Part shown: positions 46,331-60,020 of the stretch, one piece after another
Layout of the letters: each line of letters opens with the position of its first letter
Position numbering within the stretch: the stretch's first letter is position 1
Assembly (NCBI GenBank): GCA_004352715.1
Contig: SCFE01000001.1
Location: forward strand, 5,197,972-5,261,971
Direction of reading: 5' to 3'
DNA from: Hofstenia miamia
Taxonomy: Eukaryota > Xenacoelomorpha > Acoela
Length of the DNA stretch: 64,000 nucleotides
Made by a program: the position numbers and the translations under genes
Notes under the pieces: generated by a model
Database searches by the model: none
Told to the model about the DNA's origin: nothing
What the model saw: only the letters and a program-made list of their open reading frames with translations

Positions 46331-48716
46331 TATTATTTCAGTGTTTTGGGAGTGAAATATATAGTCAAAGTTTATAAACAAAATAAAGACTATTGTTTAT
46401 GAATAAAACAAACAAACCAGTTTATTTAAAAATAAACTGCCAATTATGCAAAAAAATATCGCTGCAAAATATTTTGAACAAAATAAAAGTTATGACGTGG
46501 GACTACATGATGAGATGTGAAAAAACCATGGCACTAAATTGCATAGACCAATAACATTCTAGTTAAGAGATACCTGTATATCCATGATTCAGTTGTTTTC
46601 TTTAAATTCATGAAAAATTATGGCGTATATTTAAAATGCAATTAATTTGATTATGGGGTCAAAAGACTACTAAAGGTTAATTCTATTAGCTGCACAAATG
46701 TATACGCTAATCATTATTCATATGACATTAATGATTAATGAACATATGGCACTAGAGGATTTTAAACCAAATCAAGGGGTTGAAGAATTTCAGAAACTCC
46801 ACAAAATAAATTCCTTGGGATCCTTGAAACTTATTGAATGAAGTTATCAAATCATCGCTTATGTATGTATTGATATTCTGTTTATTAAAGCTAAGGTAAG
46901 CGTCAATCAATTTAAGAAGACGTAGTGACAAATAAATAAATTGATTCATTTCACAAAATTTTAAATTTTCAAACTGTATAAAAGTGTACTATGTGTTATA
47001 TTCTTTATGAAAAAATCAGTTTTAATTTTAATCCCATTCTGAAAATTCACTGGTTCAACGTCATTCCGGATGTCAAGATGTGAATAAGAAAGGCATATTG
47101 AGGAGCCCAACATATGAAAATTTTCAAAAATGAAAATGTCGTGAAATCAGTCCATTTGACACAATTATAATAATTGAAAACATTCAAAAAAACTGCCGAC
47201 TGTATGAGAGATTGCAAAGGATATTTGTCAGCAACCGATATGCAACAATTTCGGAAACTGACATCTACATAATATATACTTGAATATGCCATCAATAATA
47301 CTGCTCAATAATTTCCTTAATGAAATCTTTATTTTTGAAGAATTGGCTATGCGCTTACAGCAGATTAAAAAATACTGCTGAAGATCAAACTAAGGAAATA
47401 AAAAACAAAACTATTTTAAATCACAAAGAATCAGTAACCAATTCCAATCCCAAATTTTCGACAAAACCGAAAGAAGTGAATTTAAGTTAAAAAGTTGCTA
47501 TTTTATAAATCCTGCATTGGTTCAGAAAAAACATCGTGATTACCGCAAACGAGATTTATAAGAAATATATATTATTCATCGGTACGAAAAATATTGAATA
47601 ATTTCAGCAAATATAGAAGAGAAATTAATCCGTTTAAGCTTGTCATTAATATACTTAAAAGAACATGCGTTCTAACAATCGATGCAGTAAACATTGCAAC
47701 AACGCCTTATCAGTGAGATTGACATTTAAACAAACACATTATGCAAAAATTAGATTTTTCTGAAAATACATTCATAAACACGCAGTTAAACAATAGAATA
47801 TAAATAAAAATAAAAAAACCTAAAAACTTAAAAAAAACTGACTATTCGCAAAATAAAGATTTCGTCATACTCTAAATTGGACTTATTTCGAATCGAATAA
47901 CGATAACGAATACCGCTTATATCGGGTTGGTAATTGAAACGAATACCAAATTTCTCAAAACGAATACTGAATATATCAAAACTGATAATGAATATATAGT
48001 TTGTAACAGATGTACAGGGGACATAGTTTAATATTTTTGTAAATGTTTTTATTTTAATAGGCAATTAATTACCATACTCATGTTTAGTTAAAATTTTTGA
48101 AATCCAATTTAAATTTTCTAAATTTGCCTTATATTTGAATACAAGCTGCAAACACAACCACCAAAAAATTACAAATTTTTAATCCTGTGTCTAAATGCCA
48201 TAAACATATGATTTCATAGTGATTGCAATTTGTTGAAAGCTAACAGAGGTTTCTGTAGTTACATTTTCTCAGTATCTGTTTTAATATTTTTGGTATTCAT
48301 TTTGAGATATTTGGTAGTCCTTTCAAGTACCAACCCTTATTTCATTCTGATAGTTGATTAATTTGGGTTGGTACTTTTTACCACCATAGGGTATCTTCAA
48401 TCTGACATACAGAACTTTGAGAATGCCTTAGCAAACATTTTGCATGATTAAGGTATGAAAATCAATAGCATTAGTGTAGAGTCGCTCGGGGAAATTTAGT
48501 GCTATTTATATCTTTTTATTTCGATCTAAATCAACTGTATTTTGACGTCACTATGACGTTCCTTTTTCGAGATTAGTTTTGTTGCTATCAGTTTTGTGTC
48601 CCCTCGTCGGTGCTTTGTTTTGCTCAAATTTAATTTACGAGGGAAAATTATTGCAGACATGTTAAACCACGTTGAATATCGATTAGTGTAAACAAAGGCA
48701 GGTAAAAATGAATCTT
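46331..48716. other. AT-rich intergenic DNA, no gene recognised
   Basis: At 47880-47990 a short region of CGAATA/ATCGGGT words looks like an old simple repeat. 48460-48716 is slightly GC-richer and ends at a single N (48717). Confidence 0.5.
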
Positions 48717-49797
48717 NATCGTGGCTGTACTGAACACTAATTAAACCTTCTGCAGAGTCAATCGAGTTTCTAGCTAATTCGTACCCGCCACCGATTCTAC
48801 ATTAGATGGGTCAGTCAAAATTTTTCATATGTACTTTAAACTATTTATCTGAGTATTTTTAATGAAATCAAGTATAATATTTTATCATTTAGTCAAGATT
48901 ACAACTCAATATACAACTGCTGTTTTAAGCTAAACTTTGATGTTGCTTTTGATATAATTGATTTGTATACCTTATTTATTCTTATTTTTTCGAAATTTTC
49001 TCACAAAAATTGCTATGTCAATCTTAAGATTCTGTATGTTGGTTTGAAGATTCCTTATGTCATTAAAAAGTGCAAACCAATAATTTGTGTATCATTTCCC
49101 CAATATCATTTTATTTCTTCATTCAAATACATAATTACAATGGAGTTACTTCACAAATATTAAATTTTAAACAATTTTCAAAATTTACAATTATACATTT
49201 GATAAAAGTTATTTAAAGTTTGTGCTGGCTTGCAAAACTTTATATTTTTTGCAAAAATATGTTTTAATTTTCATCCCATTGCTTTCTTTCATTGACTTGG
49301 CATCATTCCATACATAAAAATTTAGCTTTGAAAGGCATTTTAATTGAATATTATATACAGAATAATGTCATGATGGTAATGGGATGAAATTAAAATATTT
49401 TTGCAGATATATAAAGTTTTGGCAGCCAGTACATATCTTAAATAACTTTTTTAGATCATATAATTATATTTTGCCAAATTAGTAATAATGAAATTTTGAA
49501 AAATAACTGATTTCATTGAAATAGGGTCTTTATTTGTCCTTAAATTTTCTTGACATATGTGATACATAAATGAATACTTTTTTTAGTATGCTTTACTTAC
49601 ATATAGACTGAGCAATGTTAATTCTAAGAAGATGTTGAACACCCAAACTTATCTAGAGTAGGCCATTCTATGGTGCTTGTATGCCATAAAATTTATCTTC
49701 AAAAAATATAAACTTGTTTTTCTGCATTAATATATTTTGCCATTTCTTATATCTATATTTGAAGTTTTTACACATTATTGACTTGAAGCTGTAGTAA

Positions 49798-50362
49798 TGG
49801 TCTACGGAGTTTACATTGACCAGAATTTACATTGGCTAAGGAATTTACATTGACCAGAATTTACATCAACCAGAAATCTGACAGAGCTTTTCAATTGAAG
49901 AAAATTGAAAAAGATATCATTGATATCTGAAAAAAATTCGATGGAAAATACACTTTATCCATTACAAATGAATATTTTTAGTGTAAAAATTCGAAATTAT
50001 AGTAAAATTTGAAAAAATCTGATTGAAATCAGACATTTCTTGCAAAAATAATTAAGTTGAAACAAAACCTTAGTATTATTATATAGTGGTAGATTGTGAA
50101 ATCAAATTGAATAAACAGAAAATATTACTTTTTGTCAACTTCAGATAAAAATTGTCATGTAAAATTTTTGAAATTACCAAATTGGTTTCATAAAATCCTA
50201 TGATTGTCCTCACCATGATATATAGGAGATTCAAAAGGAATTTTTATGTTGAAAATGGTTGATATATACTCCAGTCAATGTAAATTCTGGTCAATGTAAA
50301 TTCCAGTCAATGTAAATTCTTTAGTCTTTGTAAACTCTGGTCAATGTAAACTCTGTACACTT
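49798..50362. mobile_element. Inverted-repeat element with tandem TTTACATTGACCAGAA units
   Basis: The left arm (49798-49878) has four TTTACATTG- or TTTACATCAACC-type units; the right arm (50270-50362) has the same units as reverse complements (TCAATGTAAA...). TAGTAA occurs just outside both ends (49792-49797, 50363-50368) and may be the target duplication. The middle is AT-rich without coding capacity. I do not recognise the family. Confidence 0.6.
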
Positions 50363-50467
50363 TAGTAAGCTTTTGTTAAATATTAAGATGTTTACATTAA
50401 ATTTTCATAAAAAAGTTTGCTGTATTTATTTTAATAAAACATTTGACTTTCTATAAATAAAATTCTA

Positions 50468-50469
<2 letters not shown>

Positions 50470-50500
<31 letters not shown>
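50470..50500. repeat. (TA)n microsatellite
   Basis: Perfect tract of about 14 units. Confidence 0.95.
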
Positions 50501-50501
<1 letters not shown>

Positions 50502-52070
50502 CTAAACAAATATAATGAGCTTAATGGCATCTTAGAAAATTAATAGAAGCAATTTTACTATTGGAAATTTGATATCCTTGAAATGATTATTCAATTATAT
50601 AAATTAAAGAAATTAATATTGAATGGATTTTAAGAATTTGTGAAATTTTCTTGCATTATTACAATAAAATTATTCAAAGTCACATGCAGTTTTGATTTTA
50701 CATTCTTTATATAACCTATTTCACTAAGAAGTTATACTTCCAAGTGAAATGGCTCTTTGTTTTCTTGATAAACTTGGTAATATTTTAAATTTATTATTGC
50801 ACATTTTTGAAATTATGGTATCATAAATAATTATTTTAGGTTAGCAAAATGTTGCTCTGTATTTGTTAAAAAATAATTTCAAACAATCTACAATGCAATT
50901 TTAAATTTTTTTTAACATTTAGGATTTATTAAATTTGTGTAAAGCATTGTAAAATTATCTCAAGATTATGCAATATTTTTCTGATTTTAATATTTTCATA
51001 TATTAATAAAATAAATTATTATTAAATGTGATAATAACAAATTTATGTTTCATAAAATTTTGTATATTCACATTCTCATTGCTTGATATTGCTACCAAGT
51101 GGCTTCTATTGGCTAAATAATGCTATAGACTGTTTGACTTAGTATATTACTTTACTACCTAACATATTTATAAACTAAATTAAATCCAGTGAATTAACTT
51201 CAAATGCCAGAGAAAACTCTTATATGGAAATAGTAGTTTAGAGTCACTCAGGGTCCTTTAGATTTTGCAATTTTAAGCTAAAATGCTCCACCTTTATCTT
51301 TATGACATCATATGAAGTGTGTTTATCTTTACTGATTTGAGTGTAGTCTTACAAATTAATGATTTATTGTCCTCTTGATTTCATGTGATGTGTTATTGCT
51401 CTAATAATTTTGTGAGGGAAACTGTGAATGTAACTCTGTAAACAGCTGCAAGTAATTGTTATGAAATTTTGTATAAATACTTGAGACACCTGTAGTGAGT
51501 GTGAAAAAATCCTTGTCTCACTTCAACTGTGTTTGATCTTTTTCACTTTATTACTACTAACCCCCTTTTAGGCATTATGTTATTCATCATATTAAATTCT
51601 TAAGTTTCTGGCAACAATTTGGGAGTTACTCCTCCAAGTTTAGGATGACAACACAATCTATTCTTGTAGGTAGCCCAAATTGTGGACTGCATTAGGTTAT
51701 GTGTACAATTACAGTTAGAGAATAACAACTTTTTATCAATCATTTGCAACTTGAACATGCACTTAACACCTAACACTGTAATGATAATAAGCTGCTGGCT
51801 AATGTGAATGTATGGCAACTACATGTGGTTATTACATGAGCTGAGAAATAAGAACTAATGAGAAATGTTTTATTGAGCTAGAAATTAACAGCTAGAGACA
51901 AATAGGGTAGCACCTTTTTTTAGTTTAGAATCTTTTTCTTGGATGCTGCCTCAGTGTGATGCCATACAAGTTGGTCATTATTGAAGTCTAGTTCTGCTTC
52001 ATGGATCTGTACTGTTATATATTACAATGGTGAAATACTGATACTTCTGTTTTTCTGTTAGAATGCAAGT
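50501..52070. other. CpG-poor AT-rich DNA, no gene recognised
   Basis: Gradually becomes less AT-rich toward the gypsy element. No LTR start can be fixed with confidence. Confidence 0.5.
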
Positions 52071-53392
52071 CACTCTCTATGATGATCACCTCTGCAACCT
52101 TCTGCCATGCCACTAAGTTCCTTAGCAGCATAAGTAGTAGTCAGAGCACCCCCATAATTCTACAAGGTGACCCTGACATGATCCTATGCTGTCACCAAGC
52201 CCAGATGATGTTCTGAGCTCATTTCTGTTGCTACCCCACTGTTTGTTTCTCTCTTATAGTATTTGCATTTAGTACTGATACCATATACCATGCTGTCTAC
52301 CATTTTAGGTTTGTCTCTACTGGACTCTTGAAGTACGCTCTTGAATTGTTTTTGGATTGTTACTGAATTTTCTTGATTCCTTTACTTTTCTGTTTATTAT
52401 GGATATGAATAGTTTTATTGTAATGGGTCTCCCTCATGGAGCATCCCCTGTGCAAGCATAGGTGGCCAGGACACTACCTCTTGCACCATTTGAATATTTA
52501 ATTTATCATCACCCTCTCACTTTACTCAGTCACCCCCAGTGGTTACCTGGCAAATGCTCAACACCACCAATGCTCATCCTAATCCTTTTCTTCTGTGTTA
52601 TACTATCTCACCACCTTTAGACCTGCAAGAAGTAGAGATTGAGTAACTCAGGAACTCTTTAGCTCAGCAAACTTTGATGTGAGCCAAGTAAAACAATGCA
52701 TCAATTCCCTACAAGCTGAATTAAAGCTACAAGCCTCTGAGGATCTGCTGAGAGAGCAATGTTCAATTGACATGATCACTTCTCTGGAGCTCCAAATCCA
52801 GAATCTCACCACCGCAGCTTCAGCTCTGTCACAGTTGTCTTTTCAAGAGAGCTCACTTCCTCAGTGACCCTCTACCCCTTCCAGAGTCTCTGAATATATA
52901 ACCTGTGATGCTCTGAACAAGCTGTTTGAAGCTTTTGTTGATCATGTCATCTCAACTTCCTGATGCTGTTAATTCAGATGCCACCAACCCCTTGATGCCT
53001 AAATTTGTAACTTCTGCTACTCCCTTCACAAGCTGTAGCCTTATGTTTACCCAATCTTCTTTGAATCAAGTATCAAATTTCACTACTGTAGCCACTACTA
53101 GCCCATATGTCCTGAGTGTGACCTGTTTGCCTCCAGTGCCAGTCAATACTGAGGTTCTGCCCACTGCTTTTGCATCAGCTGCACCAAGTCATCCAAGTGT
53201 TCTTAGCAACTCTGCAACAACCTGATGGCCATGGTTCACTCAATCTATCCTTCCCATTGAGTCTAGTGGAAGCAAACTTATTAATCAATTTAATTGACAT
53301 TCTGTTTTACCCAAATTTCCTAGAAAAATCAATGAAATCTCTTAGTCTTTTGACAAATGGCTGTTTTTATTTGAACTCACTATTAAACAATC

Positions 53393-53800
53393 TTGAACTA
53401 CTCAAATGCAGCTGTTGCCCAGTTTCCTATGTACTTACAAGGGTTGGCATACCACCAATATATAATGCTGGACAAAATCAAGTTGAATTATCAATTGCTT
53501 ATCAGTCATTTTGAGGACCACTATCATGCCCCTCACATTAAACACCAGTATAAAATGCTGCTCTGTGAACTCTCATTCAAGAAAGGGGATGATGTCCACA
53601 CCTACATAATACAAGTGGAGAGGCTGTTCCACCACAGCAAATTCTCACCTGAATATTTGAAACATGATCTGTTCTCATACATCTGTCAGGGATGCCCACA
53701 TAGTATTCATAGTTGCTTGGAGCAAAAGTGCAACCAAGAGGATGACCTCCACATAATCATTTGGAAAGCCATTAGTGTGGTTTATATGATGCATAACTGA
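53393..53800 (+). pseudogene. Gag fragment of the gypsy element
   Basis: The longest open gag piece reads VAQFPMYLQGLAYHQY, ISHFEDHYHAPHIKHQY, KGDDVHTYIIQVERLF and DLFSYICQGCP, the capsid-like helix series of Ty3/gypsy Gag. Upstream coiled-coil-like sequence (52679-52867) is probably its N-terminus in another frame. No zinc knuckle was seen downstream. Confidence 0.6.
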
Positions 53801-54104
53801 AATCAGACATTTGTGACATAAAATTAGGATCTGAGTCTAGCCAGTCTACCACTAAGGCTTCATCAGCACCTGAAACTTGCATAACCAAGAAAAGGTCAGA
53901 TGATCTGCAGACCCACTGTTACCTTTCCAGCAAGAAGGGCACAACAAACCTAACTGCAGTGCTGCTATACAGATTTAGCCCATGGAAACAGCTTTGTGAT
54001 AGATGAACATAGTATGGAGGATTTCCCTCCCATAACAATTTCTGAGCCTACCAGTCATTTAAACTAAGTGGCTTGCTACCCCTTAAAACCACACACAGGG
54101 TGTT

Positions 54105-54332
54105 TTGGTGACAACCAACCTTATGAGAACCAAATTAATTGCTATGGACATTAATGGAACCTTGATAAATGCCACCATCAACACTGGACCCTCAGCCTCA
54201 ATCATCAGCTATGAATGCTGTAACAAACTGTGCATGATTAGAGATGAGTTATACTCTCTAGCAGTTTACCTACTTGATGACTCTGGCAATACCATTTCTC
54301 TCAAATGCAGGATATATTACATTGAGCTGTGA
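54105..54332 (+). pseudogene. Retroviral-type aspartic protease fragment of the gypsy element
   Basis: Reads LIAMDINGTLINATINTGPSA followed by SIISYE. The catalytic D-T-G triad is N-T-G here, so it cannot be active. The context ATCAACACT is what ATCGACACT gives after a CpG-to-CpA change. Confidence 0.65.
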
Positions 54333-55029
54333 GTACATCAAGAAAGCTTCAAAGTAGACTTGATCATTGTCAACACGCATGATCAGCATCACAGTATGAT
54401 ATTATCTTGGGAAGCAACTTCCTGAAATGCAACAAATGTGTCATTGATTATAGAAATAACACCATTTCCATCAGAGAAAGCAAGGTTCCCAGTGAATCAG
54501 TAGCTATTCCTGATCAGGAGGTTTCTTTCTAATTTATGAACTCAGTCACCATTGAACTGTGACACTGGACAAGAGGTGTTGTTATCACCAAAAACCAGTA
54601 CACAGGTGAAGTTATGGTTGCTGGGCAGAGAGGAAAACATTATCAAGGCATTAATTTCTCACCTGACCTGTGTCACATGAAGAACTGAAAAACTTGTGTT
54701 ACCACCTTGAATTGCTCAACCTCTTTGGTATGGTTGGACCACACCCAACTCAAAATCATCACTTTGCCAGTTCAGTTAGAACACTGAACTGCTGCTTATC
54801 TGCCAATGTTTACAGTGATTCATGATTTAATAGAACCCTCCTATACTGTCTATACTCCTACTATCTCTGCTGAACCCCATCTGCATCTCAGCCCTGAAGA
54901 ATGATAGGTGCTGGTTGACTTGCTGCATAAGCAGAGTGAAGTGTTTAATTACAGTTCAATCAGTGTGGGCCAAGCTGTTGGTGAACAGCATTTGATCACA
55001 ACTAAGCACAATAGACCAATATGCTTGCC

Positions 55030-55863
55030 AGTCTAAAGAGTTCTGGAAAATCTGAAAGAAGAGTACAAATAGATACTCAGTGAGCTAATTGAAAGTGGTA
55101 TCACACAGGGCAGCAATAGCCCAGACACAGTGCCTATGGTCTTCATTAAGCAAGGTGATAAGTACTGATTATATATTGATGTTAGAAAGCTTAACAACAT
55201 TAAAATTAAGGATGCCATGCATGGATTGTGGACTTACTGTACAAAGCAAGTTGCTGCAAATTCTTCTCCTGCCTGGACTTGTGCAAAGCATATTGGTAGG
55301 TGCCAATGAAGTGTTCAAAAATCCCTAAAACAGCTTTCATCATGCTGTATGGATTATGCAAGTGGAAATACATGGCTTTCAGGCTCTGTAATGCCCCCAC
55401 CACATTTCAATGCTATGTCACCTGCATTCTTAAGAATGGAGCCAATGTGTTGGAGCCCAGAATTTTAGCTTACATTAACAACATCCTCATTGCAAGCCAC
55501 ATGTTCAGTGAACATCTCAAAAAGCTCAACCAGACACTTACTATAATTAATGAAGCCAGCTTGCATGTTAAGGGCAACAAATGTGTGCTTGGGCAACAAT
55601 TAGTGACCTTCATTGGAAGAGTTGAGGAACCTGGGAAAATTTCAATAAAAAATGATGTGAAAGACTACCTAGACCAGATAGAGACACCAAGGTCTAGAAA
55701 AGATGTGCAGAGGCTCATGGGTTTTTTAAATTATTATAGCACCTTCATTCCTGAGCTTGCCAACAAGACCAAGCACATCTTACAGTTATTTAAGAGAAAC
55801 ATCAAGTTTAAGTGGACCAGGTCTGAACAGAAGGACCTGGATGAAGTGAAGCTAGAACTTTGA
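55030..55863 (+). pseudogene. Ty3/gypsy reverse transcriptase, catalytic motif lost
   Basis: Recognisable blocks: LSELIESGITQGSNSP, YIDVRKLNNIKIKDA, then after a frameshift YMAFRLCNAPTTFQ, AYINNILIAS, HLKKLNQTL, KCVLGQQLVTFIG and RKDVQRLMGFLNYYSTFIP. The catalytic Y-x-D-D is YINN, both aspartates replaced by asparagine. The frame ends at a TGA at 55861, where the sequence passes to integrase. Confidence 0.8.
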
Positions 55864-56680
55864 TTGGTGCCCCCTGTTTGAAAACTGCCTCATGGAGGCT
55901 CTGATGTGTGAGCTGGAAATCCCCCATGAATTCACAACTTCCTACCACTGTCAGTCTAATAGTGTAGTAGAATGCTTGAACCACACCCTAATTAAACTAA
56001 TTTGAGTTGCACTCTCCAGAGCTGCTGGAAGGAATTGGAAACAGGTAGTCAAGGCAGTTGAGTATTTTTATAACACCACTGTTCATTCAACAACAAGAGT
56101 GAGTCAATTCAAGGCAATGTTCTGCCATGAAGCAAGTATGTCATTACCCTGATTATAATGAAATCAGTCTGGAACACCACATAGCTCACATGCTGTGGGA
56201 GATGCAGTAGATCCAACTTACTATCTGCCACAACACCAATCAATCAGTGATATGGCAGAAACACAATTTTAACTGGAAACTTATGGAGAACCACACAAGC
56301 AGGGAGACAAAGTGTTTGCCTACTTCCCACCCCCAGTCACACATCATAATCAAGTATGAAAACTCCCCACCAATTGGCAAGGTCTGTTTATGATAACTAA
56401 GGTCTTAGACCACAACAATTACTTATTAAACAACAGTAAAACTGTAGACTTTCAGAGGCACAAAAGAGCCATACAAGACATAGAAAATGTGACAATTGTT
56501 AACAACAGCAATTTTACACTGGTCAACAATAGTAATACTGAATATGAGACTTATACTAATTTAGCAGAATATGAGGAAGATGACCTTGAAGAAACTATTT
56601 TGGAAACTGATATAATAAGTAGTAGGAACAGTACTGCTACCACATATATGGCTGCCCCAACATATGGCTTGTGATAAAAA
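55861..56680 (+). pseudogene. Integrase C-terminal half and GPY/F-like tail of the gypsy element
   Basis: EFTTSYHCQSNSVVECLNHTL is the block with the third catalytic residue (H-P-Q-S-N-G-x-x-E-R in relatives). VEYFYNTTVHSTTRVSQF follows, then KVFAYFPPP and LPTNWQGLFMITKVLDHNNYLL, the tail that precedes the pol stop in relatives. The first two catalytic residues lie in the deleted part. Confidence 0.65.
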
Positions 56681-57059
56681 TTATCTTAACCCACAGGTGT
56701 GGGATTTAAATCTTATCTCTTTGCTTAGCAACCATGATTGATCAAATGAAACACCATGAGAACCAGCCACCATCCTGAAGGAGAGTGAGACAACAAATTG
56801 ATTACCTGTGATCAGATGCATCAGGGTGTGAGAGGCAACAATCACCACCTGAGGAGGTTCATCCAAGGAAAAGAGGATGACAAGATGGATCTGAGCAGAG
56901 TCCTACCATGCCTGGGTGACAACACTCCTGGCAAAATGGAGAGCCACATTCATTCAGACCTTGTGACTATGCTGGGAGGCAACACTCTCCATGTGAATGA
57001 GACTCATCCTGTGCTCAATGCTATGTAGGGAGACAACACTCCCCATGTGATCAAGAAAA

Positions 57060-60020
57060 GAGATGCTAAGAGACTTTCATGTGCATTTTAGCAATATTGT
57101 AAACATAAAAACTACCCAATATGAATCAAAACCCCCATGAGCCCCTGGTTGTCAACTCCTGAGTCATCCAGAGCAGCTTCCCCAGTTCAGTCTAGAAAGG
57201 AAGAAGAAAGAAGAAAGAAAATATCTAAAGTTGGAGACAAAATCTTGCATGAATATTTTATCATGACTCACAAGGCTGTTTGATTTACTTGAGACAACAT
57301 TTTGGAGGAAACACAGAACAAGTTACATTGGACATTCAATACCAAGAAGCTTGCTTGCTCAGTTGATGTAATCCCTTTTGTTATCAAAGAATAACGATGT
57401 CCAAAGATTAATGCCATCATCTATTACAACTCTAAAATGTATTAGGGACTCAACTGACAATAATGGCACAGCACTGGCCACACTATGTTTGGCAAAGATT
57501 TTACACTCCACAACCTGAGCCAGTTTCTCAACAATCAGAAGACAATAAAGAGTTTTGAGTGTGCTAACATCAATGTTAGCAAGCTGCTCATAACATATTT
57601 TCTGCAAGTTAATGAGGTACAACAACCCAATATAATGGAACAGCTTGAGATCACCTACCACCTAGCCAAGGCAGAGAACATCAGATTAGTTATATTTTTA
57701 TGAAAGGAATATGAGTTGAAAATCACTGAGGCAGTGGAGAACCTACACTTTCAGATGGAGAATTTCACCATCTTGTACACAGGCTTGTACCAGCTGATTA
57801 GTATGTATTACACCAATGTTGTCTATGTAACCAAGCCTGTCTACACTGATCTCTTGATATACAAAATGATCCCACTCACTGATTAGCTGTAGATACCAAA
57901 CTTATCGTTGACTCTGTCATTCAAGCTCAAATAGCTCAAGTCAATTAACATTAACCTGCCACACCTTACCTTGCTCATGGACCTCCATGTTAGTTTTGCA
58001 TTTTCACAAAGTGGAGCCATGTTCAAAGAGATCAAAGAAGTCTGGGTCTCACTGAAGGCCAATCACAACCCAGAGACTGAGTGCCCCACTATCAACATCT
58101 GGAGTCTGTCATCACAATATAGCTGGTCTGTAGAGTTCCTCCTCAGTGAGCTATATCTGTCCCACACCATGCAGGACTGCAAGAACTTTGTGGAGAAATT
58201 ATTTTCAGAACCACACCCACCTGCTATTCAGTCAAGAGGAGCCATCTGTATTGTCTCCATATTTCTTACACATGAGCCTCTGCTGCAGTTACCCCTGGAT
58301 AAGACATCATGAGAGAAGTTAGCCAAACATTGTGTACTGGAACTAGCAATATGTCCAGCTCTCTGGAAAGTAAAGAACTGGCTTCTCCACAAATGGTCAC
58401 TCCCTGCATCCCCCAGAAAGTCAAAGAAGTCTGTGGAGTGATTTGAGAAATATTATGCTTGGCTAGTGAGAGCAAGCAGCCCTACAGGATGACTATAGCC
58501 AGCAATGATAACTAACAAACTTTTAGTCTGCTCTTCCAATATAAATATCTTTTCAGATGTGTTGAGAAAGTACATGTGGGGCATGACAGCTGATACTAAG
58601 TTCCCATACTTTAATTCAGAGTATGCACCTCTCTGCACAGCATGCCTTATGGATCTACAAAGCAATTTTTCAAATTATTACAGCACCACAATGTGCTGAA
58701 CAAAACTGAAATCTCAAATACATAGAGTGGGAATACAGTCAGCTCACCAAGATACCATGTCAAGCAAATAAAGAAAGTGAGATAGTCCACCTACTAGATC
58801 TCTAGCAGGTCATGTGATCACCAGAGCAATTTTACTAAGAAGAAGAGCTCTTGTCCTTGTCCACAATCAAGGTCTCACCAGCAATGAAGGCACTTATCAA
58901 GGCAGTCAATTTGAAAAAGTTTGCAGGCACCACTTTGTCTCCTTGACCCATGCCCACCTGGTTGATTACCAAGGACAAGCTGATCTTGAAAATTGAGCAC
59001 AAGTAAGAGGAGTTCACTGACAAACCAGTTATCACAGATTATAGAAAAGAACAATCATAATGACGTCCTCAGCCTCATGAAATGGTGCCTCACTGAAATG
59101 TTCTTGAAGGAAGAGCTGGTGCTTCTGCAATCACCTGGGTGACAACTTGCCTTGGACATGGAATGCCCAACAGCTCATGTCAAAGCCAATCCCAGTCAGA
59201 TCAAAAAGCTACACAGCCAAGGCCTCTGTAACACCTTTTGGGACACAATTGGAGATGGAAAAAAGTGGAACTTAGTGACATGGAGAACAATGCAGAGAGA
59301 AATAACTTGTTATGCATCCCACTGACTTGTATTGCTATGCCCTTATTCTACCATCATGGAGAGTATGAAAAGGCAAGAAGAAAGTGTCTGCTCATCTATC
59401 TGACAAACACAAACTATGCTAGTACCACAGCAGAAGTAAAGAAGGCCAGTCAGTTGGCAGAATACTGAGAAGCCTGAGTTAGATGGAAACCCTGAAAGGG
59501 TCTTTATAGATAGAAAGTTGACCATTCACAATATCTTCCAGAAGGACCAGCCCCTCCAAATCCAGCTGAAGAAAGTCCATGACAAGATCCTGTAACTTAA
59601 CCCAAAACCTCTCCTCTTATTCCAGGCCTCAGGTGATCTGATGTGGGTCAATAACATCAAAAGCATTACCTGCTACTATGATATCACAAAGCACATCAAG
59701 ATAATTACCATGCTGAGAGCAGAGGTATCAGATCCTGAGCAGATGACACTCCAACAGGTAACTGCATTCTGCTCCCTCTTTATGGGACATGTCACCTGGA
59801 TGGGATCACTATGGGAAGTCTTTACTCACTTCTACCCAGATATGCAGATTAGTGCCAGCAATGTGCACACATCAGATACAGATGCACTAATGATGCTCAT
59901 GATCTCACTTAAGGGCCTTTGTTTATATGAGTGTTTTTCAATAGCTTCATGAGGAGACTCAACAACTTAGTGCCACTGTCCAATCACTATGATGGTCACC
60001 TGTGCAAACTTCTGCCATGC
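57060..60020 (+). pseudogene. Decayed coding block of unknown family, about 3 kb
   Basis: Many plus-strand coding-like stretches in shifting frames, separated mostly by TGA codons, run from about 57180 (RKKISKVGDKILHEYF) to 59952. Other landmarks are TILYTGLYQLISMYYTNVVY followed by VTKPVY (57770-57840), SLKANHNPETECPTI (58050-58110), LRKYMWGMTADTKFPYF (58570-58620) and MTLQQVTAFCSLFMGHVTWM (59740-59800). The first landmark faintly resembles the end of FtsJ-type cap 2'-O-methyltransferases, which occur in viruses and hosts. I cannot assign a family. It may be an old viral or large-transposon insertion and is clearly non-functional. Confidence 0.4.

Larger units (their letters stand above)
52660..56680 (+). 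mobile_element. Decayed Ty3/gypsy retrotransposon (gag-pro-RT-integrase)
   Basis: Plus-strand pieces follow the gypsy order: gag (about 52670-53800), aspartic protease (54105-54330), reverse transcriptase (about 55030-55860), then a jump to the integrase C-terminal part (55861-56130) and a GPY/F-like tail (56290-56670). RNase H and the first half of integrase are missing, as if deleted at about 55861. Stops, mostly TGA, and frameshifts are frequent. No clear LTR pair was found. Confidence 0.8.

Noticed and set aside
47828-48064. 78-codon open frame with repeated IRYRYSIRNK-like wording
   Set aside because: Arises from a degenerate CGAATA simple repeat, not a protein family.
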